From NCBI GenBank assembly GCA_002469305.1, contig DKEY01000119.1, forward strand, positions 1-13,081: a DNA stretch of 13,081 nucleotides. The letters run 5' to 3'. The DNA comes from Sulfurospirillum sp. UBA6810 (lineage in GTDB: Bacteria > Campylobacterota > Campylobacteria > Campylobacterales > Sulfurospirillaceae). Every line of letters starts with the position of its first letter. Position 1 is the stretch's first letter. Made by a program: the position numbers and the translations under genes. Positions 1-6,984 of the stretch are shown here, in pieces. The notes under the pieces are model-generated. The model ran no database searches. It was not told the origin of the DNA and saw nothing but the letters and a program-made list of their open reading frames with translations.

Positions 1-2
1 TA

Positions 3-722
3 GTTATACAGCTTTTAGAGATGTTGCTGTCTTTAGAAGAGGGTGTAAAATCATTTTCCGTGAGCTTTGCCCAAAATGGCTCAGTCATCCAAGATGTTGT
101 TACTTCCAATGTGCTTAAAAAAACAGCAAGATTTTATGCAGACAAGATAGGGTGTAGCGATGCAGATATCCATGTCGTTTATCATCAATGGATGGGAGCA
201 TTTCCAAGAAATAAAGAGCTTTCAGATTCACTTATCAACACAAGTACAGTTATATCTTCACTTGTGCGTGCTGATAAAATCATCATCAAAACACGAGATG
301 AAGCTTTTGGTATCCCAACTATGCAGTGCAATGCTCAATCTGTTGCAAATACAAAATATACCTTTAAAGTCCTCAATGGTTTACCACTCATAAGTGATGC
401 AGAAGAAGAGGCTAACTTGGAAGAGGAAGTACACTCTATCATGGAAGCTGTTTTCAACGATAGTGCAGATACTCTTTGGAGAAAAGTTTTTAACTCTATA
501 AAAAGTGGACTCATCGATGTTCCATTTTCTCCACATATCATCAATCATAATGAAGTTATCACCATAAGAGATGAGCAAAGTAACATTAGAATTATAGAAA
601 AAGGCAATCTTCCTATCAGTGATAAGTGTTTTGCTTATGAAAAATCAAAAGTAAAACTAAGCGATGATAGAACTTCAGTGATAAATAAAATAATAAGTGA
701 TATCGGAGTTATGCATGAGTAA
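3..722 (+). CDS. glmE: Glutamate (methylaspartate) mutase epsilon subunit, C-terminal part (5' end outside window)
   Basis: The reading frame is open to the left edge, so the start is missing; about 239 residues are visible, against roughly 480 for the full family. The family is the large subunit of the adenosylcobalamin-dependent mutase that interconverts L-glutamate and threo-3-methylaspartate, working with a small cobalamin-binding sigma subunit. Recognisable stretches, in order, are an EGVKSFSVSFAQNGSVIQDV block (61-120 region), the very characteristic HQWMGAFP (about 184-207), KTRDEAFGIPT (family KTPHEAIGIPT, whose Lys and Glu line the coenzyme site; both kept), a LIDVPFSPHIINHNEV-like block (family GVLDIPFAPS...N.G.V) and IEKGNLPIS near the C-terminus. 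It overlaps the next gene, a mutL homologue, by 8 bp, which strongly supports the mutase call. The C-terminal tail looks somewhat short. Its true substrate could be a relative of glutamate, and the N-terminal arginines that bind substrate carboxylates cannot be seen here. Confidence 0.85.
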   Translation, partial: VIQLLEMLLSLEEGVKSFSVSFAQNGSVIQDVVTSNVLKKTARFYADKIGCSDADIHVVYHQWMGAFPRNKELSDSLINTSTVISSLVRADKIIIKTRDEAFGIPTMQCNAQSVANTKYTFKVLNGLPLISDAEEEANLEEEVHSIMEAVFNDSADTLWRKVFNSIKSGLIDVPFSPHIINHNEVITIRDEQSNIRIIEKGNLPISDKCFAYEKSKVKLSDDRTSVINKIISDIGVMHE

Positions 723-1893
723 ATTACTAATAGACGTAGGGAGTACTTACTTTAAAATGAGCTCAGATGAGGGTGTAAAGCAAGCCTTTAGAGATTTTAG
801 TAAAAATATATTTGATGATTTGACTTGTAAGTTTGGAGATGCTATCTCTAAGTACAAGAAAGAAGATATACATATCTGTTCTTCTGCAAATGGAGGCTTA
901 AGCACGCTTATCATAGGGCTTACAAACTCTTTTAGTCTAAGATATGCTAAAAATATAGCCTTTAACTCAGGCATTAACATCATAGATACTATTTTGTATC
1001 ACAATATACAAGAGAGTGTAGTCCCTGGTGATTTACTTGATGTTGTTATCATCGTAGGTGGTATAGATACAATCGGAGGCATTTATGATGAAAAGTTACT
1101 TACATACCTTTCAAAACTCAACTATAGCAACATAGTCTATGTGGGTACGAAAAAAGATGAAGAATTTTTAGTCAAAAATATAGAAAATTTGGTAGTACTT
1201 GAGAATATCATTGATAATAAACTCAAAGTAAGAGAAGAGGCTTTAAAAGAGTATTTGACAAATCTTTATCAACAAGACATCGTAGGGAAAGAGGATATCA
1301 AACATCTTTATGAATTGACTTCAAATCAAATTTACTCTACACCTTATATAGTCAATCGCTCATTGCCTTTGATAGATGCAAGGTTTGAAGTAGTAAATCC
1401 TTTCATCGTAGTTGATATTGGTGGTGCAACGACAGATATACATTATAGTCGTGATTTGGTGCGCGATAATATCCTCACTGAAAGTGAATTTGATAGGCTT
1501 GTATTTAAAAAACTTGGTGTTTATAAATCACGCGAGAGTTTGATATTTGCTGCTAAAAACAATGAATTTGTATATGAATTGCTCAATTACCTCAATGTAA
1601 CAGAAAACATACTAGAAGAGAGTAGTGAAAAATCTTTGAGAATTTTGATGTTACTCTCTATCTTTCTTGTTATGTGTAAGGTTTCTGCACATAATCCAAC
1701 ATATATAACACTCAAGTTAGATTTATTAAATTCTCTTGTTTTTACAGGTGGTATCACAAAAGTTTTGAGTATGGAAGAAGTAGAGGGAATAGTGCACTTT
1801 TTTTATAAAAAAGTTTTAAACATGAGTTCAATTCCAACGATAGTTTTAGATGAAAACTATGATATTTGGACTTTAGGTATGACAAATAACTAA
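715..1893 (+). CDS. glmL: MutL/GlmL family ASKHA-fold protein associated with glutamate mutase
   Basis: A 392-residue protein of the glutamate mutase MutL family, encoded beside mutase subunits in many bacteria and thought to be an actin/Hsp70-fold ATPase that maintains or reactivates the cobalamin enzyme; that role is inferred for the family. Visible motifs are phosphate-1 LIDVGSTYFK (residues 5-14), the family signature SSANGGL (56-62), VVIIVGGIDTIGG (110-122), phosphate-2 VVDIGGATTDIHYS (232-245) and an adenosine-type FTGGITKVL (343-351). Starting at ATG 715 puts GGAG (705-708) 6 bp upstream and places the nucleotide-binding strand right at the N-terminus; a GTG at 697 would add six unlikely residues. 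It overlaps the mutase stop by 8 bp, so translation is probably coupled. It is shorter than the usual ~450-residue family members as I recall them. Confidence 0.85.
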   Translation: MSKLLIDVGSTYFKMSSDEGVKQAFRDFSKNIFDDLTCKFGDAISKYKKEDIHICSSANGGLSTLIIGLTNSFSLRYAKNIAFNSGINIIDTILYHNIQESVVPGDLLDVVIIVGGIDTIGGIYDEKLLTYLSKLNYSNIVYVGTKKDEEFLVKNIENLVVLENIIDNKLKVREEALKEYLTNLYQQDIVGKEDIKHLYELTSNQIYSTPYIVNRSLPLIDARFEVVNPFIVVDIGGATTDIHYSRDLVRDNILTESEFDRLVFKKLGVYKSRESLIFAAKNNEFVYELLNYLNVTENILEESSEKSLRILMLLSIFLVMCKVSAHNPTYITLKLDLLNSLVFTGGITKVLSMEEVEGIVHFFYKKVLNMSSIPTIVLDENYDIWTLGMTNN

Positions 1894-1904
1894 AAGGATA
1901 AATG

Positions 1905-3479
1905 ATGTCGATAAATTGTATGAGAACATTGATAGAACAAGCAAATGAAACATCTCCAGAAAAGGTAGCACTGATTGATTCAAACTCGCAATTAAGATAC
2001 AGTGAACTTTTTGTTAAAGTAAATCAAGTTGCACACTACTTAAGTGAGTTAGAGTTAAAAAAAGGTGCTCGTATAGGGATTTACTCTCATAAAAACAATT
2101 CACAAGTCATAGCTATACTTGCAATTTTATCAACAGATTATATATTTGTACCTATTTCAAGACTACTCAAACCAGAACAAGTTGAGCATATCATAAAAGA
2201 TTGTGGTATTGAGTGTATCATCACTGATAAAAATAAACTTAAAAATATAGATGAGATAAGCTATACAGGCACTGTTATCACTTATGAATCAACAGAACGT
2301 GATATTGTTTCCTTTGAAGAGATATATAAATGCTGTACAAAAAAATATACATGCAACATCTCAGGACATACAAATGCTGCTATCACTTATAGTTTTGGCT
2401 CATCTGGATTTCCTAAAGGCATAGTGATAACTCATAGAAACCTTATAGATAGTGCAAGGGTAGTTTCACAGTATCTTGATATAAAAGAAGATGATGTGAT
2501 TTCTGGGATTTTACCTTTTATACTTGATTATGGTATCAACCAAATTTGTTGTTCTATATACAAAAGAGCAACTTTAGCTATACACAGTTTGCTTTTAGCA
2601 AGTGACTTTTTCAATCATGTTTTAAATCATAAAGTGACTATCATACCACTTATGCCTATCCATATAACGCAAATGTTTGATGATGAAACTTTTAGGATTC
2701 CAAATCCAAAACTACTTTCACATGTAAGAAAGATAACAAGTTCTGGTGGGAAAATCACAAATAAAATGATACATGATATAGAGACAAACTATCCAAATGC
2801 ACAGTTTTACTCTATGCATGGACTCACTGAAGCATTTCGCTCAACTTACTTAGACCCAAATCAGTTAAAAATCCGTCCAGAATCCATAGGAAAACCGATA
2901 CCTGATGTTGAGATATATATCATCAATGAAAATGGCCAAGAGTGTAAGCCAAGAGAGATTGGAGAGCTTATACATCGTGGAGGATATATCTATAAAGGTT
3001 ACTGGAATGCAAAAACTGAAACAGATAAACTCTATAAAAGTATCAAAGTTTTAGAAAAAGTTGTTGACTTAGAGGGTGATTTGACAGATGAGATAGTAGT
3101 ATGCAGTGGAGATTATGTCTATAAAGATGAAGAGGGATATATCTACTTTGTTTCAAGAAAAGATGACATGATAAAATCTCGTGGATTTAGAATAAGTCCA
3201 TATGAGATAGAGAGCGTTGTAAATAACAATATACCTCATATTAAAGATTGTGCAGTTTTTTCGATAGATAATGAAAAGATAGAAGAAGAGATAGTTATGG
3301 TTTACAGTGCAAGCAAAGAGATACCAAAAAATGAAATTTTGTTTGAACTTAAAAAGCATTTACCGAATCATATGATACCTGCAATGATTGTTTATAAAGA
3401 AAATTTACCCCTCACTAGTCCGAGTCAGGGTAAAGTTGATAAAGAAGCGATAAAAAAAGTGGTTTTAGAAATATTGTAA
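1905..3479 (+). CDS. AMP-forming acyl/aminoacyl ligase, exosortase-A-associated type (ANL superfamily)
   Basis: A 524-residue adenylate-forming enzyme that should activate a carboxylic or amino acid as an acyl-AMP and pass it to CoA or a carrier protein. Counting from an alternative ATG at 1902, the motifs are A3 (P-loop) YSFGSSGFPKG (163-173, deviating from the usual Y-TSG-TTG-PKG), A5 YSMHGLTEAFRSTYLDP (303-319), A7 SGDYVY (402-407), A8 SRKDDMIKSRGFRISPYEIE (418-437) and A10 SQGKVDK with the catalytic lysine near 511. The HGLTEAFRSTYL block followed by RPESIGKPIPD matches the exosortase-A-system acyl-CoA ligase family (TIGR03098) as I remember it. ATG 1905 is preferred because AAGGA (1894-1898) lies 6 bp away, against 3 bp for ATG 1902. 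It sits 11 bp after the mutL-like gene, suggesting one operon in which the mutase product or a derivative is the substrate. No carrier protein is visible in the window and the substrate is unknown. Confidence 0.8.
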   Translation: MSINCMRTLIEQANETSPEKVALIDSNSQLRYSELFVKVNQVAHYLSELELKKGARIGIYSHKNNSQVIAILAILSTDYIFVPISRLLKPEQVEHIIKDCGIECIITDKNKLKNIDEISYTGTVITYESTERDIVSFEEIYKCCTKKYTCNISGHTNAAITYSFGSSGFPKGIVITHRNLIDSARVVSQYLDIKEDDVISGILPFILDYGINQICCSIYKRATLAIHSLLLASDFFNHVLNHKVTIIPLMPIHITQMFDDETFRIPNPKLLSHVRKITSSGGKITNKMIHDIETNYPNAQFYSMHGLTEAFRSTYLDPNQLKIRPESIGKPIPDVEIYIINENGQECKPREIGELIHRGGYIYKGYWNAKTETDKLYKSIKVLEKVVDLEGDLTDEIVVCSGDYVYKDEEGYIYFVSRKDDMIKSRGFRISPYEIESVVNNNIPHIKDCAVFSIDNEKIEEEIVMVYSASKEIPKNEILFELKKHLPNHMIPAMIVYKENLPLTSPSQGKVDKEAIKKVVLEIL

Positions 3480-3481
3480 TT

Positions 3482-3534
3482 GTATGAAGGATGTCATATA
3501 AATATCCTTTATACTGTGTTAAAATATTTTTTTT
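3482..3534 (+). terminator. Hairpin plus T-tract after the ligase gene, probable terminator
   Basis: GTATGAAGGAT (3482-3492) pairs with ATCCTTTATAC (3504-3514), an 11 bp stem with one G-U pair and an 11 nt loop, starting 3 bp after the ligase stop codon. A run of eight T (3527-3534) follows, but 12 nt after the stem, so it is not a textbook intrinsic terminator. It could also act as an mRNA 3'-end stabiliser. It separates the mutase cluster from the rpmH operon. Confidence 0.5.
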
Positions 3535-3547
3535 CAAAAGAATACAG

Positions 3548-3570
3548 GCTTAAGAGTATCTGTTTTAAGC
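3548..3570. repeat. Inverted repeat upstream of rpmH
   Basis: GCTTAA (3548-3553) and TTAAGC (3565-3570) form a dyad with an 11 nt gap, extendable by a G-U and an A-U pair on the inner side. It has no T-tract directly after it. It may be an operator or a second weak hairpin behind the upstream operon; its function is unknown. Confidence 0.35.
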
Positions 3571-3617
3571 TATATTATGTATTTTTTAAGTAAAAAAAAG
3601 ATAAAATCCGTACCTAA

Positions 3618-3648
3618 AACTGCCTACGCTCTAGCGATAAGGCAAGTT
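3618..3648. repeat. Strong dyad immediately upstream of the rpmH -10 box
   Basis: TGCCT (3621-3625) and CGCT (3627-3630) pair with AGCG (3633-3636) and AGGCA (3640-3644). The outer arm continues as AAC (3618-3620) with GTT (3646-3648) across a one-base bulge. It is GC-rich for this genome and occupies the position where a -35 element or operator would lie, touching the TATAAT box. It could be a protein-binding site or, on read-through RNA, a hairpin. Confidence 0.4.
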
Positions 3649-3653
3649 ATAAT
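3648..3653 (+). promoter_or_regulatory. Predicted -10 box (TATAAT) of the rpmH operon
   Basis: A perfect TATAAT lies 21 bp before the rpmH start codon, with AAAAGGA (3662-3668) as ribosome-binding site after it. That implies a very short leader beginning near 3660. No -35 consensus is visible, which is usual for sigma-70 promoters in Campylobacterota. Confidence 0.6.
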
Positions 3654-3674
3654 AAATTTAGAAAAGGATTCTTG

Positions 3675-3809
3675 GTGAAAAGAACTTATCAACCACATAA
3701 TACTCCTAGAAAGCGTACACACGGTTTTAGAGTAAGAATGAAGACTAAAAATGGTCGTAAAGTTATCTCTGCACGTCGTGCAAAAGGTAGAAGAAGATTG
3801 TCAGTTTAA
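3675..3809 (+). CDS. rpmH: Large ribosomal subunit protein bL34
   Basis: A 44-residue, highly basic protein beginning MKRTYQPHNTPRKRTHGFR and ending RRAKGRRRLSV, the standard bL34 sequence and length. It is a small protein of the 50S subunit. The start is GTG 3675, with AGGA (3665-3668) 6 bp upstream; a TTG one codon earlier is less likely. It is the first gene of the conserved rpmH-rnpA-yidD-yidC-jag-mnmE operon and has its own TATAAT box. Its last codons overlap the inferred beginning of rnpA in another frame, and the conserved leucine codon TTG at 3798-3800 lies inside that overlap. Confidence 0.97.
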   Translation: MKRTYQPHNTPRKRTHGFRVRMKTKNGRKVISARRAKGRRRLSV

Positions 3810-4135
3810 TTCGCTTTAAAAAACTCAAGTTAAACGAAGAGTTTGCAAAAGCCTATAAACAAGGAAAGAAATGGCACTCAGATGGTGTCGTTGTCTTTTA
3901 CAATGATGGTTCAGAAAATAAAGTGGGCTTTACAGCCAGTAAAAAAGTTGGTAATGCCGTCAAAAGAAATTTAGCTAAGCGTAGGATGAGAGCACTGTTT
4001 TTTGAAATTCAAGAGAGTTTAAAAGATGGTACTTACATTTTCGTAGCAAAAGACCGCATGTGTCAAATGTCTTATGAATCTCTCAAAAAAGGCTTTTTAT
4101 GGTCTTTAAGAAGATTGGATTGTTATAATTCATGA
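3797..4135 (+). CDS. rnpA: Ribonuclease P protein component, probable ATT start
   Basis: The 112-residue product is the small basic protein that binds the RNase P RNA and helps remove the 5' leader of pre-tRNAs. The frame reads (M)VSLIRFKKLKLNEEFAKAY, then a GKKWHSDGVVVFY strand, GFTASKKVGNAVKRN and the RNR signature region KRNLAKRRMRALFFE, ending with RRLDCYNS. Length matches the family (~110-120). After the in-frame TAG at 3788 no ATG, GTG or TTG occurs before GTG 3923, which would remove the first 42 residues and half the fold. The only AUN codons at the right place are ATT 3797 (AAAGG at 3783-3787, 9 bp spacing; inside rpmH) and ATT 3809 (touching the rpmH stop). I chose 3797 because of the Shine-Dalgarno-like sequence. 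The stop overlaps the yidD start (ATGA). Confidence 0.85.
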   Translation: MVSLIRFKKLKLNEEFAKAYKQGKKWHSDGVVVFYNDGSENKVGFTASKKVGNAVKRNLAKRRMRALFFEIQESLKDGTYIFVAKDRMCQMSYESLKKGFLWSLRRLDCYNS

Positions 4136-4464
4136 GACGTTTGGCTCTTTGGTTTCTAAAAATTTATCAAAGATTTTTTACCCTTATAGGGTATGGTAGT
4201 TGTAGATATTATCCGACATGCTCAGAGTATGCAAAGTGGCAGATACTACACAATAGCTTTTTAAAAGCTTGTTTCTATACAATTTTGAGAATTTTAAGAT
4301 GTAACCAACTATTTTCTGGAGGAATTGATTATCCTGTCATAAATAAAAAAAGGTTAGATAATTCTTCCATTACTGCTTATAAGCCACAATCAATTAAAAT
4401 TGTTTTTTGGTTCGTTCCAAAAGATAACAAAAGTTTTTATGTTTTAAAAGCTTTCAAAAAATAA
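4132..4464 (+). CDS. yidD: Membrane protein insertion efficiency factor YidD
   Basis: A 110-residue YidD-family protein, a small peripheral inner-membrane protein thought to assist YidC/Sec insertion. An amphipathic N-terminal helix (MRRLALWFLKIYQRFF) is followed by CRYYPTCSEYA (residues 24-34), with the conserved cysteines at 24 and 30 and a third at 57 (LRCNQLFSGGIDYP; the common form is RCNPxxPGGxDPVP). The core is complete by about residue 70. The remaining ~40 residues are a lineage-type tail without a motif I recognise. The start ATG overlaps the rnpA stop by 4 bp, and yidC follows 16 bp later, so co-translation is expected. Confidence 0.93.
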   Translation: MRRLALWFLKIYQRFFTLIGYGSCRYYPTCSEYAKWQILHNSFLKACFYTILRILRCNQLFSGGIDYPVINKKRLDNSSITAYKPQSIKIVFWFVPKDNKSFYVLKAFKK

Positions 4465-4480
4465 TCTCAAAGGGATCACC

Positions 4481-6064
4481 GTGATTGACAAATTGAGTAA
4501 TCAAAGTAGAATTATAATCGCGACTGCTTTATCATTTGTATTCTTCGCATCATACAACTACTTTTTCATGCCACAACAAGATACAACTACTTCAGCTTCA
4601 CAAACAAAAGTACTAGAACAAAAAGAAGAAACTTCTTCAAAAGCACCAGCAGGTGTTTCTCAAAATGTTTCTACTCCTAAAGTTGCTCAAGCACCAATAA
4701 ACCAAGGTGATATCCTAGTTTCTGTTACAGCAGATAATTATGAATTGAACATTGACAAGCTTGGTAGAATAAACAAGTTTTATTTAAAAGAAAAGAAGTT
4801 TGTATTGGATAATGGTAAGAAAATGCAACTTATCGATGCTGATCTTGCTACATTTCCACTTGAGATTCGTTTTAGTGATGATAATCTAAATACACAAGCT
4901 TTCAGTGAATCATACACCGCAGATACAAATGCCATCACTGTTACACCAGAGGGTGCAACAGTTGTCTTAACGCAAGTACTAGATGGTGTTACAGTAACTA
5001 AAACACTTAAGTTTTATCCAGCAGGTAACTATGAAGCAGATATTAGTTTTGATAATTCTAAAAGTTATTTTATAACACCAGGTTATAGACCAAATCAAGC
5101 TGTTGATGCATATACTTTTCACGGAGCACTTATAAAAGAAGCAGATGGTACTCACACTCCTATCGAAGATGGTGATGCAAAAGGTACAGAAAGCTTTATC
5201 AATGCAAAAATTGCTGCTGGAGCAGATAAATACTACACAACAGCACTTTATAATTTTGATGAGGGATTTGATGTTGTTGTTCAATCTGGTAAAGAAGAAG
5301 TACCACTTCTTTTCATAAAAGCAGAGGGCAATAAAAAACTTGGTGGTTATATAGGACCAAAAGAGTATAAAACACTTTTTAAAATTGACCAAAGACTTAC
5401 AGACATAATCGAGTATGGATTTTTTACGTTTATTTCAAAGCCACTTTTCTTATTGTTGGCGTATCTTGATACACTTTTAGGTAACTGGGGTTGGGCTATC
5501 GTTGTTATGACACTTATTATTCGTTTAGTACTATTTCCTTTAACATATAAAGGTATGGTTTCTATGAATAAGCTAAAAGAGCTTAGTCCAAAAATAAAAG
5601 AATTACAAGCAAAATACAAAGGCGATAACCAAAAGCTGAATGCACATATGATGGAACTTTATAAAAAGCATGGAGCAAACCCTATGGGCGGATGTCTTCC
5701 TATCCTTTTACAAATCCCTGTATTTTTTGCGATATACCGTGTTTTACAAAATGCGATAGAATTAAAAGCAGCACCTTGGATTCTTTGGGTAGAAGATTTG
5801 GCTGTTATGGATCCATATTTTATTCTTCCTGTTGCTATGGGTGTAACAATGTTTATCCACCAAAGATTGACACCAACAAACTTTACTGATCCAATGCAAG
5901 AGAAAATAATGAAGTTTTTACCACTGATTTTTACATTTTTCTTTGTGACTTTCCCAGCTGGTTTAACACTTTATTGGTTTACAAACAACCTAGCTTCAAT
6001 TGCACAACAATATTATGTAAACTCTTTATTTGCAAAAAATAAAGAAAAAAAGGCAGATGCATGA
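4481..6064 (+). CDS. yidC: Membrane protein insertase YidC
   Basis: A 527-residue YidC of Gram-negative type, the inner-membrane insertase acting alone or with SecYEG. It has an N-terminal anchor segment (residues ~9-29), a low-complexity linker rich in Thr/Ser/Gln (~31-75), a large periplasmic beta domain (~76-300) and the conserved five-helix insertase core from ~310. The groove arginine is visible at residue 348 in LIIRLVLFPLT, followed by the cytoplasmic helical hairpin (KLKELSPKIKELQAKYKG) and the MGGCLPILLQIPVFFAIYRVL membrane segment. The C-terminal tail is short and basic (NKEKKADA). Start GTG 4481 has AAAGGG (about 4469-4474) as ribosome-binding site. The stop overlaps jag (ATGA at 6061-6064). 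Confidence 0.97.
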   Translation: MIDKLSNQSRIIIATALSFVFFASYNYFFMPQQDTTTSASQTKVLEQKEETSSKAPAGVSQNVSTPKVAQAPINQGDILVSVTADNYELNIDKLGRINKFYLKEKKFVLDNGKKMQLIDADLATFPLEIRFSDDNLNTQAFSESYTADTNAITVTPEGATVVLTQVLDGVTVTKTLKFYPAGNYEADISFDNSKSYFITPGYRPNQAVDAYTFHGALIKEADGTHTPIEDGDAKGTESFINAKIAAGADKYYTTALYNFDEGFDVVVQSGKEEVPLLFIKAEGNKKLGGYIGPKEYKTLFKIDQRLTDIIEYGFFTFISKPLFLLLAYLDTLLGNWGWAIVVMTLIIRLVLFPLTYKGMVSMNKLKELSPKIKELQAKYKGDNQKLNAHMMELYKKHGANPMGGCLPILLQIPVFFAIYRVLQNAIELKAAPWILWVEDLAVMDPYFILPVAMGVTMFIHQRLTPTNFTDPMQEKIMKFLPLIFTFFFVTFPAGLTLYWFTNNLASIAQQYYVNSLFAKNKEKKADA

Positions 6065-6984
6065 TACGTATAGAGGCAAAAGATTTACAAGAAGCTTACT
6101 CAAAAGCAGCAAGTGAATTGTCTTGTTCAGTTACAGAAATTACTATCGAAGTAATTCAACGTCCAAGTTCTGGTTTTTTAGGAATGTTCCAAAAAAATGC
6201 AATAATCGAAGCTAGAAAGATAGGTGAACCAAAGGTTGAAAGAAAAGAGAGAACTTTACCTTCAATTGAGCCAAAGCCTGATGTTCCTAAAGATGAAAAA
6301 CGAAAAAATAGAAATAGAAGATCTAAAAATAAAAAACGTGAATCTCAAGGTGAGCAAAAACAAACGAATACAAATGATGTAAAAGCAAATGTTAAACCTG
6401 AGAAAAAAGAACAGAAACAAGAACAAAAGCAAGAACAAAGACCAAAGAGAGAGCCTCAGCCAAAACCAGAGCCAAAAGCTACTCAAGATGAAAATTTCAA
6501 TAAGCCAAAAGTTCCAGTAGCTGTTGCAGTACCTGAGATAAGAGAAAATATCAATAAACTTTTTGCTGAAAGTTGTTTTTCTTTAGGCGAGATTAAAGTT
6601 GAAGCATATGATGATACTACTGTTTTGATAGAATTTAGTGGTGAAGATTCTGCTTTACTCATAGGTAAAGAGGGCTATAGATATAAATCACTTTCATATT
6701 TGCTTTATAACTGGATTAATATCAAGTATAACCTCAATATTCGTCTTGAAATCGCTGAGTTTTTGAAAAACCAAGAAGAGATGATAGATAAGTATCTTGT
6801 TTCTGTTATAGAGCGTGTCAATAACAATGGTCGTGCTCAAACAAAGATACTTGATGGAGTACTCGTAAAAATTGCTCTTGAATCTTTACGTAAAGAGTTC
6901 CCTAACAAATATGTTGGTATCAAAGCTGGTCGTGAGGGTGGTAAGTTTATCGTTATAAATGACTTTAACAGGAAAAACCAATAG
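6061..6984 (+). CDS. jag: Jag (KhpB/EloR-like) KH-domain RNA-binding protein
   Basis: A 307-residue protein encoded directly after yidC, as is usual for jag. Residues 1-52 form the Jag_N domain (MIRIEAKDLQEAYSKAASEL ... SSGFLGMF). Residues ~55-155 are a very charged, probably disordered linker rich in Lys/Glu/Gln/Pro, with a K-Q-E-Q repeat near 114-127. Residues ~185-235 form a KH domain with the RNA-binding loop IGKEGYR (GKEG at 202-205). The C-terminal ~70 residues occupy the place of the R3H domain, but I cannot find the R-x3-H signature (the region reads LDGVLVKIALESLRKEF), so it is probably degenerate. The family is linked to RNA binding and cell-envelope control. The stop TAG (6982-6984) overlaps the inferred ATA start of mnmE. 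Confidence 0.9.
   Translation: MIRIEAKDLQEAYSKAASELSCSVTEITIEVIQRPSSGFLGMFQKNAIIEARKIGEPKVERKERTLPSIEPKPDVPKDEKRKNRNRRSKNKKRESQGEQKQTNTNDVKANVKPEKKEQKQEQKQEQRPKREPQPKPEPKATQDENFNKPKVPVAVAVPEIRENINKLFAESCFSLGEIKVEAYDDTTVLIEFSGEDSALLIGKEGYRYKSLSYLLYNWINIKYNLNIRLEIAEFLKNQEEMIDKYLVSVIERVNNNGRAQTKILDGVLVKIALESLRKEFPNKYVGIKAGREGGKFIVINDFNRKNQ

Noticed and set aside
1..3479. Mobile element carrying the mutase cluster
   Set aside because: No integrase, transposase, direct repeat, tRNA or evident composition shift was seen at the boundary with rpmH.
3480..3674. Possible replication origin next to rpmH
   Set aside because: rpmH lies near oriC in many bacteria, but I see no DnaA-box (TTATCCACA-like) cluster and no dnaA/dnaN here.
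3923..4135. rnpA as a 70-residue protein from GTG 3923
   Set aside because: It would lack the conserved N-terminal helix and strands that are clearly encoded upstream in the same frame.
4979..5392. 137-codon open frame on the - strand inside yidC
   Set aside because: It is a Cys/Phe/Ile/Lys-rich translation of the reverse complement, with no family resemblance, lying opposite the conserved periplasmic domain.
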